Positions 24,134 through 34,042 of a stretch of DNA of 40,236 nt are shown piece after piece (position 1 is the first letter of the stretch; every line of letters starts with the position of its first letter). The position numbers were made by a program, and so were the translations under genes. The stretch comes from Rhodocyclaceae bacterium (GTDB lineage: Bacteria; Pseudomonadota; Gammaproteobacteria; Burkholderiales; Rhodocyclaceae), in contig JAPKHL010000022.1 in NCBI GenBank assembly GCA_026646875.1, forward strand, positions 1-40,236, read 5' to 3'. The notes under the pieces are model-generated. The model had not been told where the DNA came from. It did not search any database and was given only the letters and a program-made list of their open reading frames with translations.

Positions 24134-26962
24134 TTAGTACTCGATCTTGCCCAGGGCGGACTCGATGAGGGTCTTCTGTTGGAGGGCGTGCTTGGCGGCG
24201 TAACCGACCGCCGGCGAGGCGGAGGCCGGACGCGAGACGAGCAGCAGGTGATGCTTCGGCCCGACCGAGCGTACCAGATGCTGGCGCGAGGCGAGCCAGT
24301 ACCAGGCGCCCTGGTTGCGCGGCTCGTCCTGCACCCAGACCACCTCGGTGGCCTTCGGGTACTTGGAGAGCTCGGTCTTGAGCGCCTCGTCCGGGAAGGG
24401 ATAGAGCTGCTCGAGGCGGACGACGGCAATGTGGTTGGCCTTCTTCTCGCGGCGGGCGGCGACGAGGTCGTAGTAGATCTTGCCCGAGCAGAGGATGACG
24501 CGCGTCACCTTCTTGGCGTCGAGCTTGTCGACTTCGCCGATCACTTCCTGGAAGCGGCCGTTGGCCAGTTCGTCGAGCGAGGAAATGGCATCCTTGTGGC
24601 GCAGCAGCGACTTCGGCGAGAAGACGATCAGCGGCTTGCGCTGCATGCGCACGCCCTGGCGGCGCAACAGGTGGAAGATCTGGGCCGGAGTGGTCGGCTG
24701 GCAGACTTCCATGTTCATCTCTGCACAGGCCTGCATGTAGCGCTCGATGCGCGCCGACGAGTGTTCCGGACCCTGGCCTTCATAACCGTGCGGGAGCAGC
24801 ATGACGAGGCCGCAGGCGCGTCCCCACTTGGCTTCGCCGGAGGAGATGAACTGGTCGATGACGACTTGGGCGCCGTTGGCGAAGTCGCCGAACTGGCCTT
24901 CCCAGACCACCATCTCGTACGGGTTGGCGGAAGCGTAACCGTAGTCGAAGGCGAGCACGGCCTCTTCGGACAGCACCGAATCCCAGCACTGGAAGCCGGC
25001 CTGCTTTTCCTGCAGGTTGGCGAGCGGGTGGTAGGTGCCGGCCGCCCAGTTCTCGCGGTTCTGGTCGTGCAGGGCGGCGTGCCGGTGGAAGAAGGTGCCG
25101 CGGCCGACGTCTTCGCCCGAGATGCGCACGCCGTAACCGGAAACCAGCAGGGAGGCGTAGGCCAGATTCTCGGCCATGCCCCAGTCGACCGGCAGCTTGC
25201 CCTCGCCCATGGCGCGACGGTCCTCGATGATCTTCTTGACGCGGCTGTGCAGCGTGAAGCCCTCGGGGATCGTGGTCAGGCGCTCGGCAAGCCGCTTGAT
25301 CTCCTTGAGCGGCACCGTGGTGTCGCAGTTGGGGATGTACTGCTTGGTCAGGTAGGGCGACCAGTCGATGGTCATCGGGTGCTTGTAGCCGGCAATCACC
25401 GGGTTGTACAGCAGCTCGCCCTTGTCGAGATGGGCACGGAAATCCTTGATCATGCCGTCCGGCCCATCGGCCGGGAGGACGCCCTCGGCGACCAGCTTGT
25501 CGGCGTACAGCTTGCGCGTGCCGGGGTGCTGGGAGACCTTCTTGTACATCAGCGGCTGCGTGACCATCGGCTCGTCCTGCTCGTTGTGACCGAGCTTGCG
25601 GAAGCAGATGATGTCGATCACCACGTCCTTCTTGAATTGCTGGCGGAACTGCATGGCCACCTGGGTGACCAGCGCCACCGCCTCGGGATCGTCGCCGTTG
25701 ACGTGGAAGATCGGCGCATCGGCCATCTTGAAGATGTCGGTGCAGTACAGCGAGGAGCGGTAGTCGCGCGGATCGGACGTGGTGAAGCCGATCTGGTTGT
25801 TCACCACGATGTGTACCGTGCCGCCCGTGCCGTAGCCGCGGGTCTGCGCGAAGTTGATCATTTCCTGGTTGACGCCCTGGCCGGCCACGGCGGCATCGCC
25901 GTGGATCAGCACCGGCAGGACCTTGCTCTTGCCGCCCTCGCCGCGCCGCACCTGGCGCGCGTAAACCGAGCCCTCGACCACCGGGTTGACGATCTCGAGA
26001 TGAGAGGGGTTGAAGGCCAGCGTCAGGTGGCACGGACCGCCGGGGGTGGCAACGTCGGAGGAGTAGCCCATGTGGTACTTGACGTCGCCGGCGGAGAGGT
26101 CCTGCGCCTTCTTGCCCTCGAATTCGTCGAAGAGCATCGAGGGGGCCTTGCCGAGCGTGTTGACCAGGACGTTGAGGCGGCCGCGGTGGGCCATGCCGAT
26201 GACGATCTCGTCGACGCCAAGGCCGCCGGCGGTGCGGATCAGTTCATCCATCGAGACGATCAGCGATTCGCCGCCTTCCAGCGAGAAGCGCTTCTGGCCG
26301 ACGTACTTGGTGTGCAGGTAGCGCTCGAGGGTTTCGGCGGCCGTCAGGCGCTCGAGGAAGCGCTTCTTCTCTTCCGGCTTGAAGGCGGCCTTGCCGCGGA
26401 TCGGTTCGAGGCGCTCCTGGATCCAGCGCTTCTCGGCGATCTCGTTCATGTACATGTACTCGACACCGATGGTGCCGCAGTAGGTTTCCTTGAGCGCCTC
26501 GAGGATCTGCCCGAACTGCGCGTGCTCGGAAACGCCCTTGAAGGAGCCGGCATTGAATGGGGTGTTTAGATCGGCGTTGGTCAGTCCGTAGTAGGCCGGC
26601 TCGAGTTCCTGCAGCTCGGGGCGCGGCATGCGCTTGAGCGGGTCCAGGTTGGCCCAGCGGGTGCCAAGGAAACGGTAGGCATTGATCAGCTGCAGCACGC
26701 CGACCTGCTTCTTGTCGTCGGCCGGTGCGGCGGCGGCGACGCGGTAGCCGCCCTTCTTCGCCTGTTCGGCGAAGGCGTTGATCACCGGCAGATGGGGAAC
26801 GTCGCGGGCGACGGTGCCCGGCAGTTGCGCCAGCTTGTCGAAATAGTCGCGCCACTCGTCGGGTACGGACGCCGGGTTATCGAGATAGTTTTCATACAGT
26901 TCCTCGACGAAGGGCGCATTGCCGCCGAAGAGGTGGGAGTTGCCGAACAGCTGCGTCATCAT
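24134..26962 (-). CDS. sucA: 2-oxoglutarate dehydrogenase E1
   Basis: A 942-residue thiamine-diphosphate enzyme that decarboxylates 2-oxoglutarate. The N-terminal FGGNAPFVEELYENYL segment is typical of SucA. The ThDP-binding and active-site regions include GMAHRGRLNVLVNTLGK, AFNPSHLEIVNPVVEGS, HGDAAVAGQG and HVNGDDPEAV. I chose the ATG at 26962 because AGGTGA lies about 6 nt upstream; an ATG one codon later and a GTG at 26971 are alternatives. It is followed closely by sucB and preceded by the gltA terminator, so it may have its own promoter in the roughly 60 bp after that hairpin. Confidence 0.96.
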   Translation of the reverse strand: MMTQLFGNSHLFGGNAPFVEELYENYLDNPASVPDEWRDYFDKLAQLPGTVARDVPHLPVINAFAEQAKKGGYRVAAAAPADDKKQVGVLQLINAYRFLGTRWANLDPLKRMPRPELQELEPAYYGLTNADLNTPFNAGSFKGVSEHAQFGQILEALKETYCGTIGVEYMYMNEIAEKRWIQERLEPIRGKAAFKPEEKKRFLERLTAAETLERYLHTKYVGQKRFSLEGGESLIVSMDELIRTAGGLGVDEIVIGMAHRGRLNVLVNTLGKAPSMLFDEFEGKKAQDLSAGDVKYHMGYSSDVATPGGPCHLTLAFNPSHLEIVNPVVEGSVYARQVRRGEGGKSKVLPVLIHGDAAVAGQGVNQEMINFAQTRGYGTGGTVHIVVNNQIGFTTSDPRDYRSSLYCTDIFKMADAPIFHVNGDDPEAVALVTQVAMQFRQQFKKDVVIDIICFRKLGHNEQDEPMVTQPLMYKKVSQHPGTRKLYADKLVAEGVLPADGPDGMIKDFRAHLDKGELLYNPVIAGYKHPMTIDWSPYLTKQYIPNCDTTVPLKEIKRLAERLTTIPEGFTLHSRVKKIIEDRRAMGEGKLPVDWGMAENLAYASLLVSGYGVRISGEDVGRGTFFHRHAALHDQNRENWAAGTYHPLANLQEKQAGFQCWDSVLSEEAVLAFDYGYASANPYEMVVWEGQFGDFANGAQVVIDQFISSGEAKWGRACGLVMLLPHGYEGQGPEHSSARIERYMQACAEMNMEVCQPTTPAQIFHLLRRQGVRMQRKPLIVFSPKSLLRHKDAISSLDELANGRFQEVIGEVDKLDAKKVTRVILCSGKIYYDLVAARREKKANHIAVVRLEQLYPFPDEALKTELSKYPKATEVVWVQDEPRNQGAWYWLASRQHLVRSVGPKHHLLLVSRPASASPAVGYAAKHALQQKTLIESALGKIEY

Positions 26963-27026
26963 TGCAGTCACCTGTGCTCAGGGTTTCTGGGTCACGGAAT
27001 GGTCACCGGCCGGTGGGGCCGGTTAT

Positions 27027-27056
27027 GGAAAAAAGGGCGGCTTGATGGGCCGCCCT
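27027..27056 (-). terminator. Rho-independent terminator of gltA
   Basis: AGGGCGGC (27034-27041) pairs with GCCGCCCT (27049-27056), with loop TTGATGG. On the minus strand a T-run (27027-27034) follows. It lies 14 nt past the gltA stop and separates gltA from sucA. Confidence 0.8.
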
Positions 27057-27070
27057 CGTTACTCTTGCGA

Positions 27071-28366
27071 TCAGCGCTTGCCGAGCGGCACCACGTCGCG
27101 CCGGGCCGCGCCGACGTACAGCTGGCGCGGACGGCCGATCTTGTACTCGGGGTCGGTCAGCATTTCTTCCCACTGCGTCATCCAGCCGACCGTGCGGGCC
27201 AGCGCGAAGATGCAGGTGAACATCGAGGTCGGGATGCCCAGGGCCTTCTGGACGATGCCGGAGTAGAAGTCGACGTTCGGATAGAGCTTCTTCTCGATGA
27301 AATACGGATCCTCGAGGGCAATCTTCTCGAGTTCCATTGCGAGCTTGAACAAACGGTCGTTCTCGAGGCCGAGTTCGGTCAGCACTTCGTTGCACACCTT
27401 GCGCATCAGCTTGGCGCGCGGATCGAAGTTCTTGTACACACGGTGGCCGAAGCCCATCAGCTTGAAGCTGTCGTTCTTGTCCTTGGCACGCTTGATGTAC
27501 TCGCCGACGCGCGAAACGTCGCCGATTTCCTCCAGCATGTTCAGGCAGGCTTCGTTAGCACCGCCGTGCGCCGGGCCCCACAGGCAGGCGATGCCGGCGG
27601 AGATGCAGGCGAACGGGTTGGCGCCCGACGAGCCGGCCAGGCGGACGGTCGAGGTCGAGGCGTTCTGCTCGTGATCGGCATGCAGCGTGAAGATCACGTC
27701 GAGCGCGCGCACGAGCACCGGGTTCGGCTTGTATTCCTCGCACGGGGTGCCGAACATCATGTGCATGAAGTTGGCGGTGTAGTCGAGATCGTTGCGCGGG
27801 TACATGAAGGGCTGGCCCATCGAGTACTTGTAGGCCATGGCAACGATCGTCGGCATCTTGGCGACGATACGGTTGAAGCTGACGCTGCGATGCTCGGCGT
27901 CGGACATGTCCATCGCCTCATGGTAGAAGGCGGACAGGGCGCCGACCACACCGACCATGACGGCCATCGGATGTGCGTCGCGACGGAAGCCCTGGTAGAA
28001 CTTGACCATCTGCTCATGCACCATCGTATGCTTCTTGATGGTGCTCTCGAATTCGGTTTTCTGGGCGGCGTTCGGCAGCTCGCCGTTCTTCAGCAGATAG
28101 GTGACCTCGAGGAAATTGCACTGTTCGGCCAGCTGCTCGATCGGATAGCCGCGATAGAGCAGCTCGCCCTTGTCGCCGTCGATGAAGGTGACCTTCGATT
28201 TGCAGCTCGCGGTCGACAGGAAGCCGGAATCGTAGGTGAACAGACCGGTCTTTCCACCCAAGGTACGGATATCGACACAATCGTTGCCGTGAGTCGGCGA
28301 CATGATCGGAAATTCGACAGGCGCTTGTCCTTCGATAGTCAGAGTTGCCTTGCGTTCGGTCGTCAT
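27071..28366 (-). CDS. gltA: Citrate synthase
   Basis: A 431-residue type II (hexameric, Gram-negative) citrate synthase condensing oxaloacetate and acetyl-CoA. Active-site segments are present: [19 protein letters not shown], the catalytic His in [17 protein letters not shown], and the catalytic Asp in NVDFYSG. The N-terminal domain ([13 protein letters not shown]...) is the extra region found in NADH-sensitive forms; NADH control here is an inference. The ATG at 28366 gives normal length. The 70-bp gap to sdhE holds a TGTGA-TG-TCACA palindrome (28388-28399) 22 nt before the start, and a TATAGT sequence that may be a -10, so gltA may also be transcribed from its own promoter. Confidence 0.96.
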   Translation of the reverse strand: MTTERKATLTIEGQAPVEFPIMSPTHGNDCVDIRTLGGKTGLFTYDSGFLSTASCKSKVTFIDGDKGELLYRGYPIEQLAEQCNFLEVTYLLKNGELPNAAQKTEFESTIKKHTMVHEQMVKFYQGFRRDAHPMAVMVGVVGALSAFYHEAMDMSDAEHRSVSFNRIVAKMPTIVAMAYKYSMGQPFMYPRNDLDYTANFMHMMFGTPCEEYKPNPVLVRALDVIFTLHADHEQNASTSTVRLAGSSGANPFACISAGIACLWGPAHGGANEACLNMLEEIGDVSRVGEYIKRAKDKNDSFKLMGFGHRVYKNFDPRAKLMRKVCNEVLTELGLENDRLFKLAMELEKIALEDPYFIEKKLYPNVDFYSGIVQKALGIPTSMFTCIFALARTVGWMTQWEEMLTDPEYKIGRPRQLYVGAARRDVVPLGKR

Positions 28367-28436
28367 GATTTAGTCCCTGTACAGGTTTGTGATGTCACAG
28401 CTTCCAGCAGGTGGCCGCCACTATAGGGCGGCTTCC

Positions 28437-28688
28437 TTACTTAACTCTTACGTCCCGCAGCATGGCCACGATTTCGGCCTGGAGCGGATCCTGGCAGTGT
28501 TGCGTGCCATTCACCAAGGGCCAAAGCTCCAAGTCCTCCATGTCGGCCAGTACTGCGAACGCTTCGGCCTGCGCGGGCGTCAGCGCGGGAAATCGCTCGT
28601 CGAGGAATTTCCCGAGCAGCAGATCCATCTCCAGCATGGCGCGGCGGGTGCAGCGCCAGCGCAGGCGGTTCAGTGCTTCGCGGTCCAC
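28437..28688 (-). CDS. sdhE: Succinate dehydrogenase assembly factor 2 (SdhE/CptB family)
   Basis: An 83-residue soluble factor of the DUF339 family that helps attach FAD covalently to SdhA. The sequence DREALNRLRWRCTRRAMLEM, LDLLLGKFL-like spacing and DLELWPLVNG are diagnostic. I chose the GTG at 28688 because homologues start with (M/V)DREAL; it lies 2 nt after the sdhB stop. The usual RGxxE motif reads RAMLE, with Ala in place of Gly, which is uncommon at a position important in E. coli SdhE. Expression is coupled to sdhB. Confidence 0.88.
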   Translation of the reverse strand: MDREALNRLRWRCTRRAMLEMDLLLGKFLDERFPALTPAQAEAFAVLADMEDLELWPLVNGTQHCQDPLQAEIVAMLRDVRVK

Positions 28689-28690
28689 CG

Positions 28691-29404
28691 TCAGACCGCG
28701 CGGCGAACCATCATTTCCTTGATCTTGCCGATGGCCCGTGTGGGGTTGAGTCCCTTCGGGCAGACATCGACGCAGTTCATGATGGTGTGGCAGCGGAACA
28801 GTCGATACGGATCCTCGAGGTTGTCGAGGCGCTCGTTGGTCGCCTGGTCGCGCGTATCGGCGATGAAGCGGTAGGCATTGAGCAGCCCGGCCGGACCGAC
28901 GAATTTGTCCGGATTCCACCAGAACGACGGGCACGAGGTCGAGCAGCAGGCACACAGGATGCACTCGTAGAGACCGTTCAGTTCCTCGCGGTCCTCCGGC
29001 GACTGCAGGCGCTCGCGCTCGGGCGGCGGCGTGTCGTTGATCAGGTAGGGCTTGATCGAGTGATACTGCTTGAAGAACTGGGTCATGTCCACGATCAGGT
29101 CGCGGATGACCGGCAGGCCGGGCAGCGGGCGCAGAACGACCGGCTCCTTGAGATCCTTGATCTCGGTCAGGCAGGCGAGGCCGTTCTTGCCGTTGATGTT
29201 CATCGCGTCGGATCCGCAGATCCCCTCGCGGCAGGAACGACGGTACGACAGGGTGTCGTCCTTGGCCTTGAGCTTGGTCAGCACATCGAGCAGCTTGCGG
29301 TCGGTGGCATCATCCACCTCGACCGAGATGTCCTGCATGTACGGTGCGTTGTCCTTGTCCGGATCGTAGCGGTAGATCTTGAACTGCATGTTGCGAGTAG
29401 CCAT
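28691..29404 (-). CDS. sdhB: Succinate dehydrogenase iron-sulfur subunit
   Basis: A 237-residue membrane-peripheral subunit carrying the three iron-sulfur clusters that pass electrons from FAD to quinone. The [2Fe-2S] ligands are in SCREGICGSDAMNINGKNGL plus the next Cys. The [4Fe-4S] and [3Fe-4S] ligands are in ECILCACCSTSCPSFWW and CHTIMNCVDVCPKGLNP. Length is typical. It lies 24 nt after sdhA, with sdhE directly downstream. Confidence 0.97.
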   Translation of the reverse strand: MATRNMQFKIYRYDPDKDNAPYMQDISVEVDDATDRKLLDVLTKLKAKDDTLSYRRSCREGICGSDAMNINGKNGLACLTEIKDLKEPVVLRPLPGLPVIRDLIVDMTQFFKQYHSIKPYLINDTPPPERERLQSPEDREELNGLYECILCACCSTSCPSFWWNPDKFVGPAGLLNAYRFIADTRDQATNERLDNLEDPYRLFRCHTIMNCVDVCPKGLNPTRAIGKIKEMMVRRAV

Positions 29405-29428
29405 GTTTGTTGACTCCTGGGCGCGCGA

Positions 29429-31213
29429 TCAGTAGGAGCGCGTCTTCAGCGCGATGGTTTCGACGGACAGCGGGGTCATGGTGACCGGCTTGTACGAGAG
29501 CTTGTTGCCGTCGCGCTGCCACAGCGTGTGCTTGTGCCAGTTCTTGTCGTCGCGACCGTTCGGGTTCTCGGGAGTGTCCGGCGCATCGTCGCGCACGTGG
29601 GCGCCGCGGGATTCCTTGCGCGCCTCGGCGGAGATCATCGTGGCCTTGGCCACCTCGATCAGGTTGTCGAGTTCGAGCGCCTCGACGCGGGCGGTGTTCC
29701 AGACCTGGGATTTGTCCTTGATCTCGGTCCGCGCGACTTCCTTCTCGATCTCGAGGATCTTGCGCACGCCCTCTTCCAGCTTGTCCTTGAAGCGGAAGAC
29801 GCCGCAGTGGTTCTGCATGGTGCGCTGCATCGCCAGCCGGGTGTCGTTGACGTTGGCGCCGCCGGTCTGGGTATTCAGGCGGTTGATGCGGGCCAGCGTC
29901 CTGTCGGCGAAATTCGCGGGCAGATCCTTGTGGGCGACGGCATCCTTGCGGAGGGCGTCGACCACGGAGTCGCCCGAGGCCTTGCCGAAAACCAGCAGGT
30001 CGAGCAGCGAGTTGGTGCCGAGACGGTTGGCGCCATGCACCGAGGCACACGCACATTCGCCGGCGGCGTAGAAGCCCTTGACCACCTGGCCGTTGGCATC
30101 GAGCACTTCGCCGTGATAGTTGGTCGGAATGCCGCCCATCTGGTAGTGGCAGGTCGGCACAACCGGGATCGGTGCCTTGATCGGGTCGATGCCGGCGAAC
30201 TGGATGGAGATCTCGCGGATGCCGGGCAGACGCTTCATGATCGTCGCCGGATCGAGGTGGGTGATGTCGAGCAGCACGAAATCCTTGTTCGGGCCGCAAC
30301 CGCGCCCCTCGTTGATTTCGGTGACCATCGCGCGCGAGACCACGTCGCGCGAGGCGAGATCCTTGGCATTCGGCGCGTAGCGCTCCATGAAGCGTTCGTT
30401 CGACGAGTTGCGCAGGATGCCACCCTCGCCGCGCACGCCCTCGGTGATCAGCACGCCCGCGCCGGCCACGCCGGTCGGGTGGAACTGCCAGAATTCCATG
30501 TCTTCGAGCGGGATGCCGGCGCGCGCCGCCATACCGAGACCGTCGCCGGTATTGATGAAGGCATTGGTCGAGGAGTGGAAGATGCGGCCGGCACCACCGG
30601 TAGCGAACACCGTGGCCTTGGCGTGGAAGGCGACGATCTCGCCGGTTTCCATTTCAAGGGCGATCACGCCGAGCACCTGACCTTCGGCGTCGCGGATCAG
30701 GTCGAGCGCCATCCATTCGACAAAGAACTGGGTGTTGGCGCGGACATTGCGCTGGTAGAGGGCATGCAGCATGGCATGGCCGGTACGGTCGGCCGCCGCA
30801 CAGGCGCGGCGCACCGGCTTTTCGCCGAAGTTCGACATGTGGCCGCCGAACGGGCGCTGATAGATCTTGCCTTCGTCGGTACGGTCGAACGGCATGCCGA
30901 AGTGCTCGAGTTCGACGACGACCTCGGGCGCCTTGCGGCACATGTACTCGATGGCGTCCTGGTCGCCGAGCCAGTCGGAGCCCTTGACGGTATCGTACAT
31001 GTGCCAGTGCCAGTGATCCTGCTCGGAGTTGCCGAGCGAGGCGGATACCCCCCCCTGTGCCGCGACGGTGTGCGAGCGGGTCGGGAACACCTTGGAGAGA
31101 ACGGCCGTCTTGAGGCCGGCCTCGGACAGCTGAATGGCGGCACGCAGGCCGGCGCCACCGGCACCGACGATCACCGCATCGAATTTACGAACCGGAATGT
31201 TCACGTTGCTCAC
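29429..31213 (-). CDS. sdhA: Succinate dehydrogenase flavoprotein subunit
   Basis: A 594-residue catalytic subunit oxidising succinate to fumarate. It has the FAD motif (VIVGAGGAGLRAAIQLSEAG), the His that carries covalent FAD (RSHTVAAQGGVSASLGN), HPTGVAGAGVLITEG and the active-site segment RLGTNSLLDLLVFGK. The start codon is GTG at 31213, directly after the sdhD stop (TAA-GTG), with GGAG inside the sdhD end as ribosome site. The C-terminus KTRSY is usual for the family. Flavinylation would depend on the SdhE encoded downstream. Confidence 0.97.
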   Translation of the reverse strand: MSNVNIPVRKFDAVIVGAGGAGLRAAIQLSEAGLKTAVLSKVFPTRSHTVAAQGGVSASLGNSEQDHWHWHMYDTVKGSDWLGDQDAIEYMCRKAPEVVVELEHFGMPFDRTDEGKIYQRPFGGHMSNFGEKPVRRACAAADRTGHAMLHALYQRNVRANTQFFVEWMALDLIRDAEGQVLGVIALEMETGEIVAFHAKATVFATGGAGRIFHSSTNAFINTGDGLGMAARAGIPLEDMEFWQFHPTGVAGAGVLITEGVRGEGGILRNSSNERFMERYAPNAKDLASRDVVSRAMVTEINEGRGCGPNKDFVLLDITHLDPATIMKRLPGIREISIQFAGIDPIKAPIPVVPTCHYQMGGIPTNYHGEVLDANGQVVKGFYAAGECACASVHGANRLGTNSLLDLLVFGKASGDSVVDALRKDAVAHKDLPANFADRTLARINRLNTQTGGANVNDTRLAMQRTMQNHCGVFRFKDKLEEGVRKILEIEKEVARTEIKDKSQVWNTARVEALELDNLIEVAKATMISAEARKESRGAHVRDDAPDTPENPNGRDDKNWHKHTLWQRDGNKLSYKPVTMTPLSVETIALKTRSY

Positions 31214-31561
31214 TTACATTCTCCACAGAATCTGAACCGCCCAACCGGCGTAGCCGACCAGAACCGCCGCCGTCGCAATCATCAGGATCAGGCGCAGGCC
31301 GTCCGGCTTGGCGTAATCCATCCAGATGTCCCGCACACCGATCCAGGCGTGATAGAACAGGCTGATGAAGAACAGGAACGTCATGAACTTCATGAAACCG
31401 CCGGCAAAGATGCCGCGCCAGGCTTCGAAGGTATCCGGCCCGACCGCGCCGACGACAGCGAGGAAGAGAACCGTGTAGAGGGCCATGATGATGGCCGTGG
31501 CACGCTGGATGATCCAGTCCTTGAGGCCGTAGTGGGCCCCGACGACGATACGATTTACCAT
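31214..31561 (-). CDS. sdhD: Succinate dehydrogenase membrane anchor subunit D
   Basis: A 115-residue integral membrane protein with three helices (about 20-42, 55-75, 88-110). It anchors SdhAB and forms part of the heme b and quinone site. The conserved SLFYHAWIGVRDIWMDY carries the heme-ligand His and the Asp of the quinone pocket. Its start overlaps the sdhC stop by 7 nt. Confidence 0.94.
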   Translation of the reverse strand: MVNRIVVGAHYGLKDWIIQRATAIIMALYTVLFLAVVGAVGPDTFEAWRGIFAGGFMKFMTFLFFISLFYHAWIGVRDIWMDYAKPDGLRLILMIATAAVLVGYAGWAVQILWRM

Positions 31562-31947
31562 AGCACTTTCGCTCCGATGATCAGGGTCAGGGCAATGCTG
31601 ACGACGAAAACGATCTTGCTCGACAGCCGGGCCGGCGCGAGTTCGACGCCCTTGTGCAGATCGAGCAGCAGGTAGCGGATGCCGGCGCAGAAATGGTGCA
31701 TGTAGAGCCAGATCAGACCGAGCAGGACGATCTTGACCAGCGGATTGCCGACGAAGCTCTTGAAGGTGGCGAAAGTTTCGGGAGAAGCGAGACTGCTTTG
31801 GAGCAACCAGAGAAGAACGGGCAGAAGGAGGAAAATCACTGCGCCGCTGATTCGGTGAAGAATCGACAGGATGCCCGGAAGGGGCAGTCGAATCGTCATT
31901 AAGTCCAAATTCTTTGGACGTTTCTTCTTGATAGCCATTTCTGCCAT
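31555..31947 (-). CDS. sdhC: Succinate dehydrogenase cytochrome b556 subunit
   Basis: A 130-residue three-helix membrane anchor. HRISGAVIFLLLPVLLWLL includes the conserved Ser/Arg quinone-site residues, and MHHFCAGIRYLLLDLHKG carries the heme-ligand His. I chose the ATG at 31947 because GAGGG lies 9 nt upstream; the ATG at 31956 sits too close to that RBS. It is the first gene of the sdh operon. A TATAAT at 32010-32015 (minus strand) is a good -10, but there is no convincing -35, which suggests an activator is needed. Confidence 0.92.
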   Translation of the reverse strand: MAEMAIKKKRPKNLDLMTIRLPLPGILSILHRISGAVIFLLLPVLLWLLQSSLASPETFATFKSFVGNPLVKIVLLGLIWLYMHHFCAGIRYLLLDLHKGVELAPARLSSKIVFVVSIALTLIIGAKVLW

Positions 31948-32066
31948 GAACGTCATCCCTCGTGTTACGCGGCTTGGTTTCGACCGCTTAGACCTGTTTG
32001 GAACTTTTGATTATAAACCATTCAACGACCCCGTGGGCCGCCCGAAACGCTTGATTGGCAACCTTT

Positions 32067-32785
32067 CTATCCGAGTTCGTTGTGGTAGTGATAGTGCTGC
32101 GTCGAGTAGAAACCGCGTCGCCACTCGACCGGTTTGTTGCCATAGGTGAAGGTGACGCGCTCGACGAGCAGCAGCGGGCTTCCCTCGACGACCTGCAACA
32201 GGTCGGCACTCACGCGATCGGCGGAAACGGCACGCAGACGCTCGTCGGCGCGGATCATGCGCACGCCGTAGCGGCTCTCGAAAAGGCTGTAGAGCGACTT
32301 CTCGCTCTCGCGCAGCACATCGAGCGACAGATCCTGGAAAAGCTCACCCGGAAGATAGATTTCGTCGAATACCACCGGCTCGCCTGCGAACTTGAGCAGA
32401 CGCCGAAGGATGATGATCGGCGCCCCCGGTTCGAGCCCCAGGGTGCGGGCCACGTCGGCCCCGGCCTTGGCCCGCCAGCACTCGAGCGGAACGCTGTCGT
32501 GCGCGGCAGGCAGCTCACCTTCGTCGGGCGCGATGCGCAGGAAGCGGTAGAAGGAACGCGGATCGCTGTGCGTGGCGACGAAGGTCCCTTTGCCCTGGCG
32601 GCGCACCAGGAGACGGTCCCCTGACTCACGTTGAAGCGCAGCGCGAGCTCGGATTCGCTCGGAATGGCGTCACCCGGACCCCACTCCCCCGACTCCAGGC
32701 TTCGCATGATCAAATCCTTGATCTGCCTGTAGAGCGGGCTGAAAGTCGGCGAATGCGACGAAAGACGCGAGGAAGGACGATTCAT
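32067..32785 (-). pseudogene. GntR/HutC-family regulator with frame-breaking deletion in the HTH
   Basis: The start at 32785 encodes a normal GntR wHTH opening (SPLYRQIKDLIMRSLESGEW, IPSESELALRFNVSQGTV) and then loses frame. A second frame resumes at LLVRRQGKGTFVATH and runs through a complete UTRA ligand domain to 32067 (PLECWRAKAGADVARTLGLE, GSPLLLVERVTF). Homologues have about 11 residues (of the RKAIDELAAEN type) between SQGTV and LLVRRQG. Those are absent, with a net loss near 34 nt (1 mod 3) at about 32611. The missing part is the end of the DNA-recognition region, so no functional repressor could be made from this sequence. Its place between sdhC and mdh suggests it once controlled TCA genes. 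Confidence 0.85.
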
Positions 32786-32830
32786 GGCCCGTCATTTCAG
32801 CACAAATCAGCTCCGACGTCTATCTACTGA

Positions 32831-32852
32831 TATCTTATATAAGACATAAGAT
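32831..32852. promoter_or_regulatory. Palindromic operator candidate upstream of mdh
   Basis: TCTTATATAAGA (32833-32844) is a perfect 12-bp palindrome. It overlaps a second inverted pair, ATCTTAT (32832-32838) and ATAAGAT (32846-32852). The site is AT-rich in GC-rich DNA and lies between the divergent gntR and mdh genes, just before the mdh -35. It is probably the operator of the adjacent GntR-type regulator; no copy is seen before sdhC. Confidence 0.6.
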
Positions 32853-32858
32853 GAAACA

Positions 32859-33941
<1,083 letters not shown>

Positions 33942-33959
33942 CCGGGATTTTCCCCGCTC

Positions 33960-33987
33960 AAGGCCGTGGCTCAGCCGCGGCCTTTTT
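33960..33987 (+). terminator. Rho-independent terminator of mdh
   Basis: AAGGCCGTGGC pairs with GCCGCGGCCTT around a TCA loop (one T-G pair), followed by five T. It lies 18 nt past the mdh stop. Confidence 0.88.
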
Positions 33988-34042
33988 CGTTCACGCGGTA
34001 GAATGGCGCCTTCATCCACACCGCCGCCGCGCATCCGCCACC

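Noticed and set aside
22994..26569. A plus-strand open frame of about 1190 codons antisense to sucA and sucB
   Set aside because: Its protein is Asp/Gly/His/Val-rich with no domain. It is a by-product of high GC opposite strongly conserved genes.
28411..28432. Terminator between sdhE and gltA
   Set aside because: GCCGCC and GGCGGC can pair, but no T-run follows on the minus strand.
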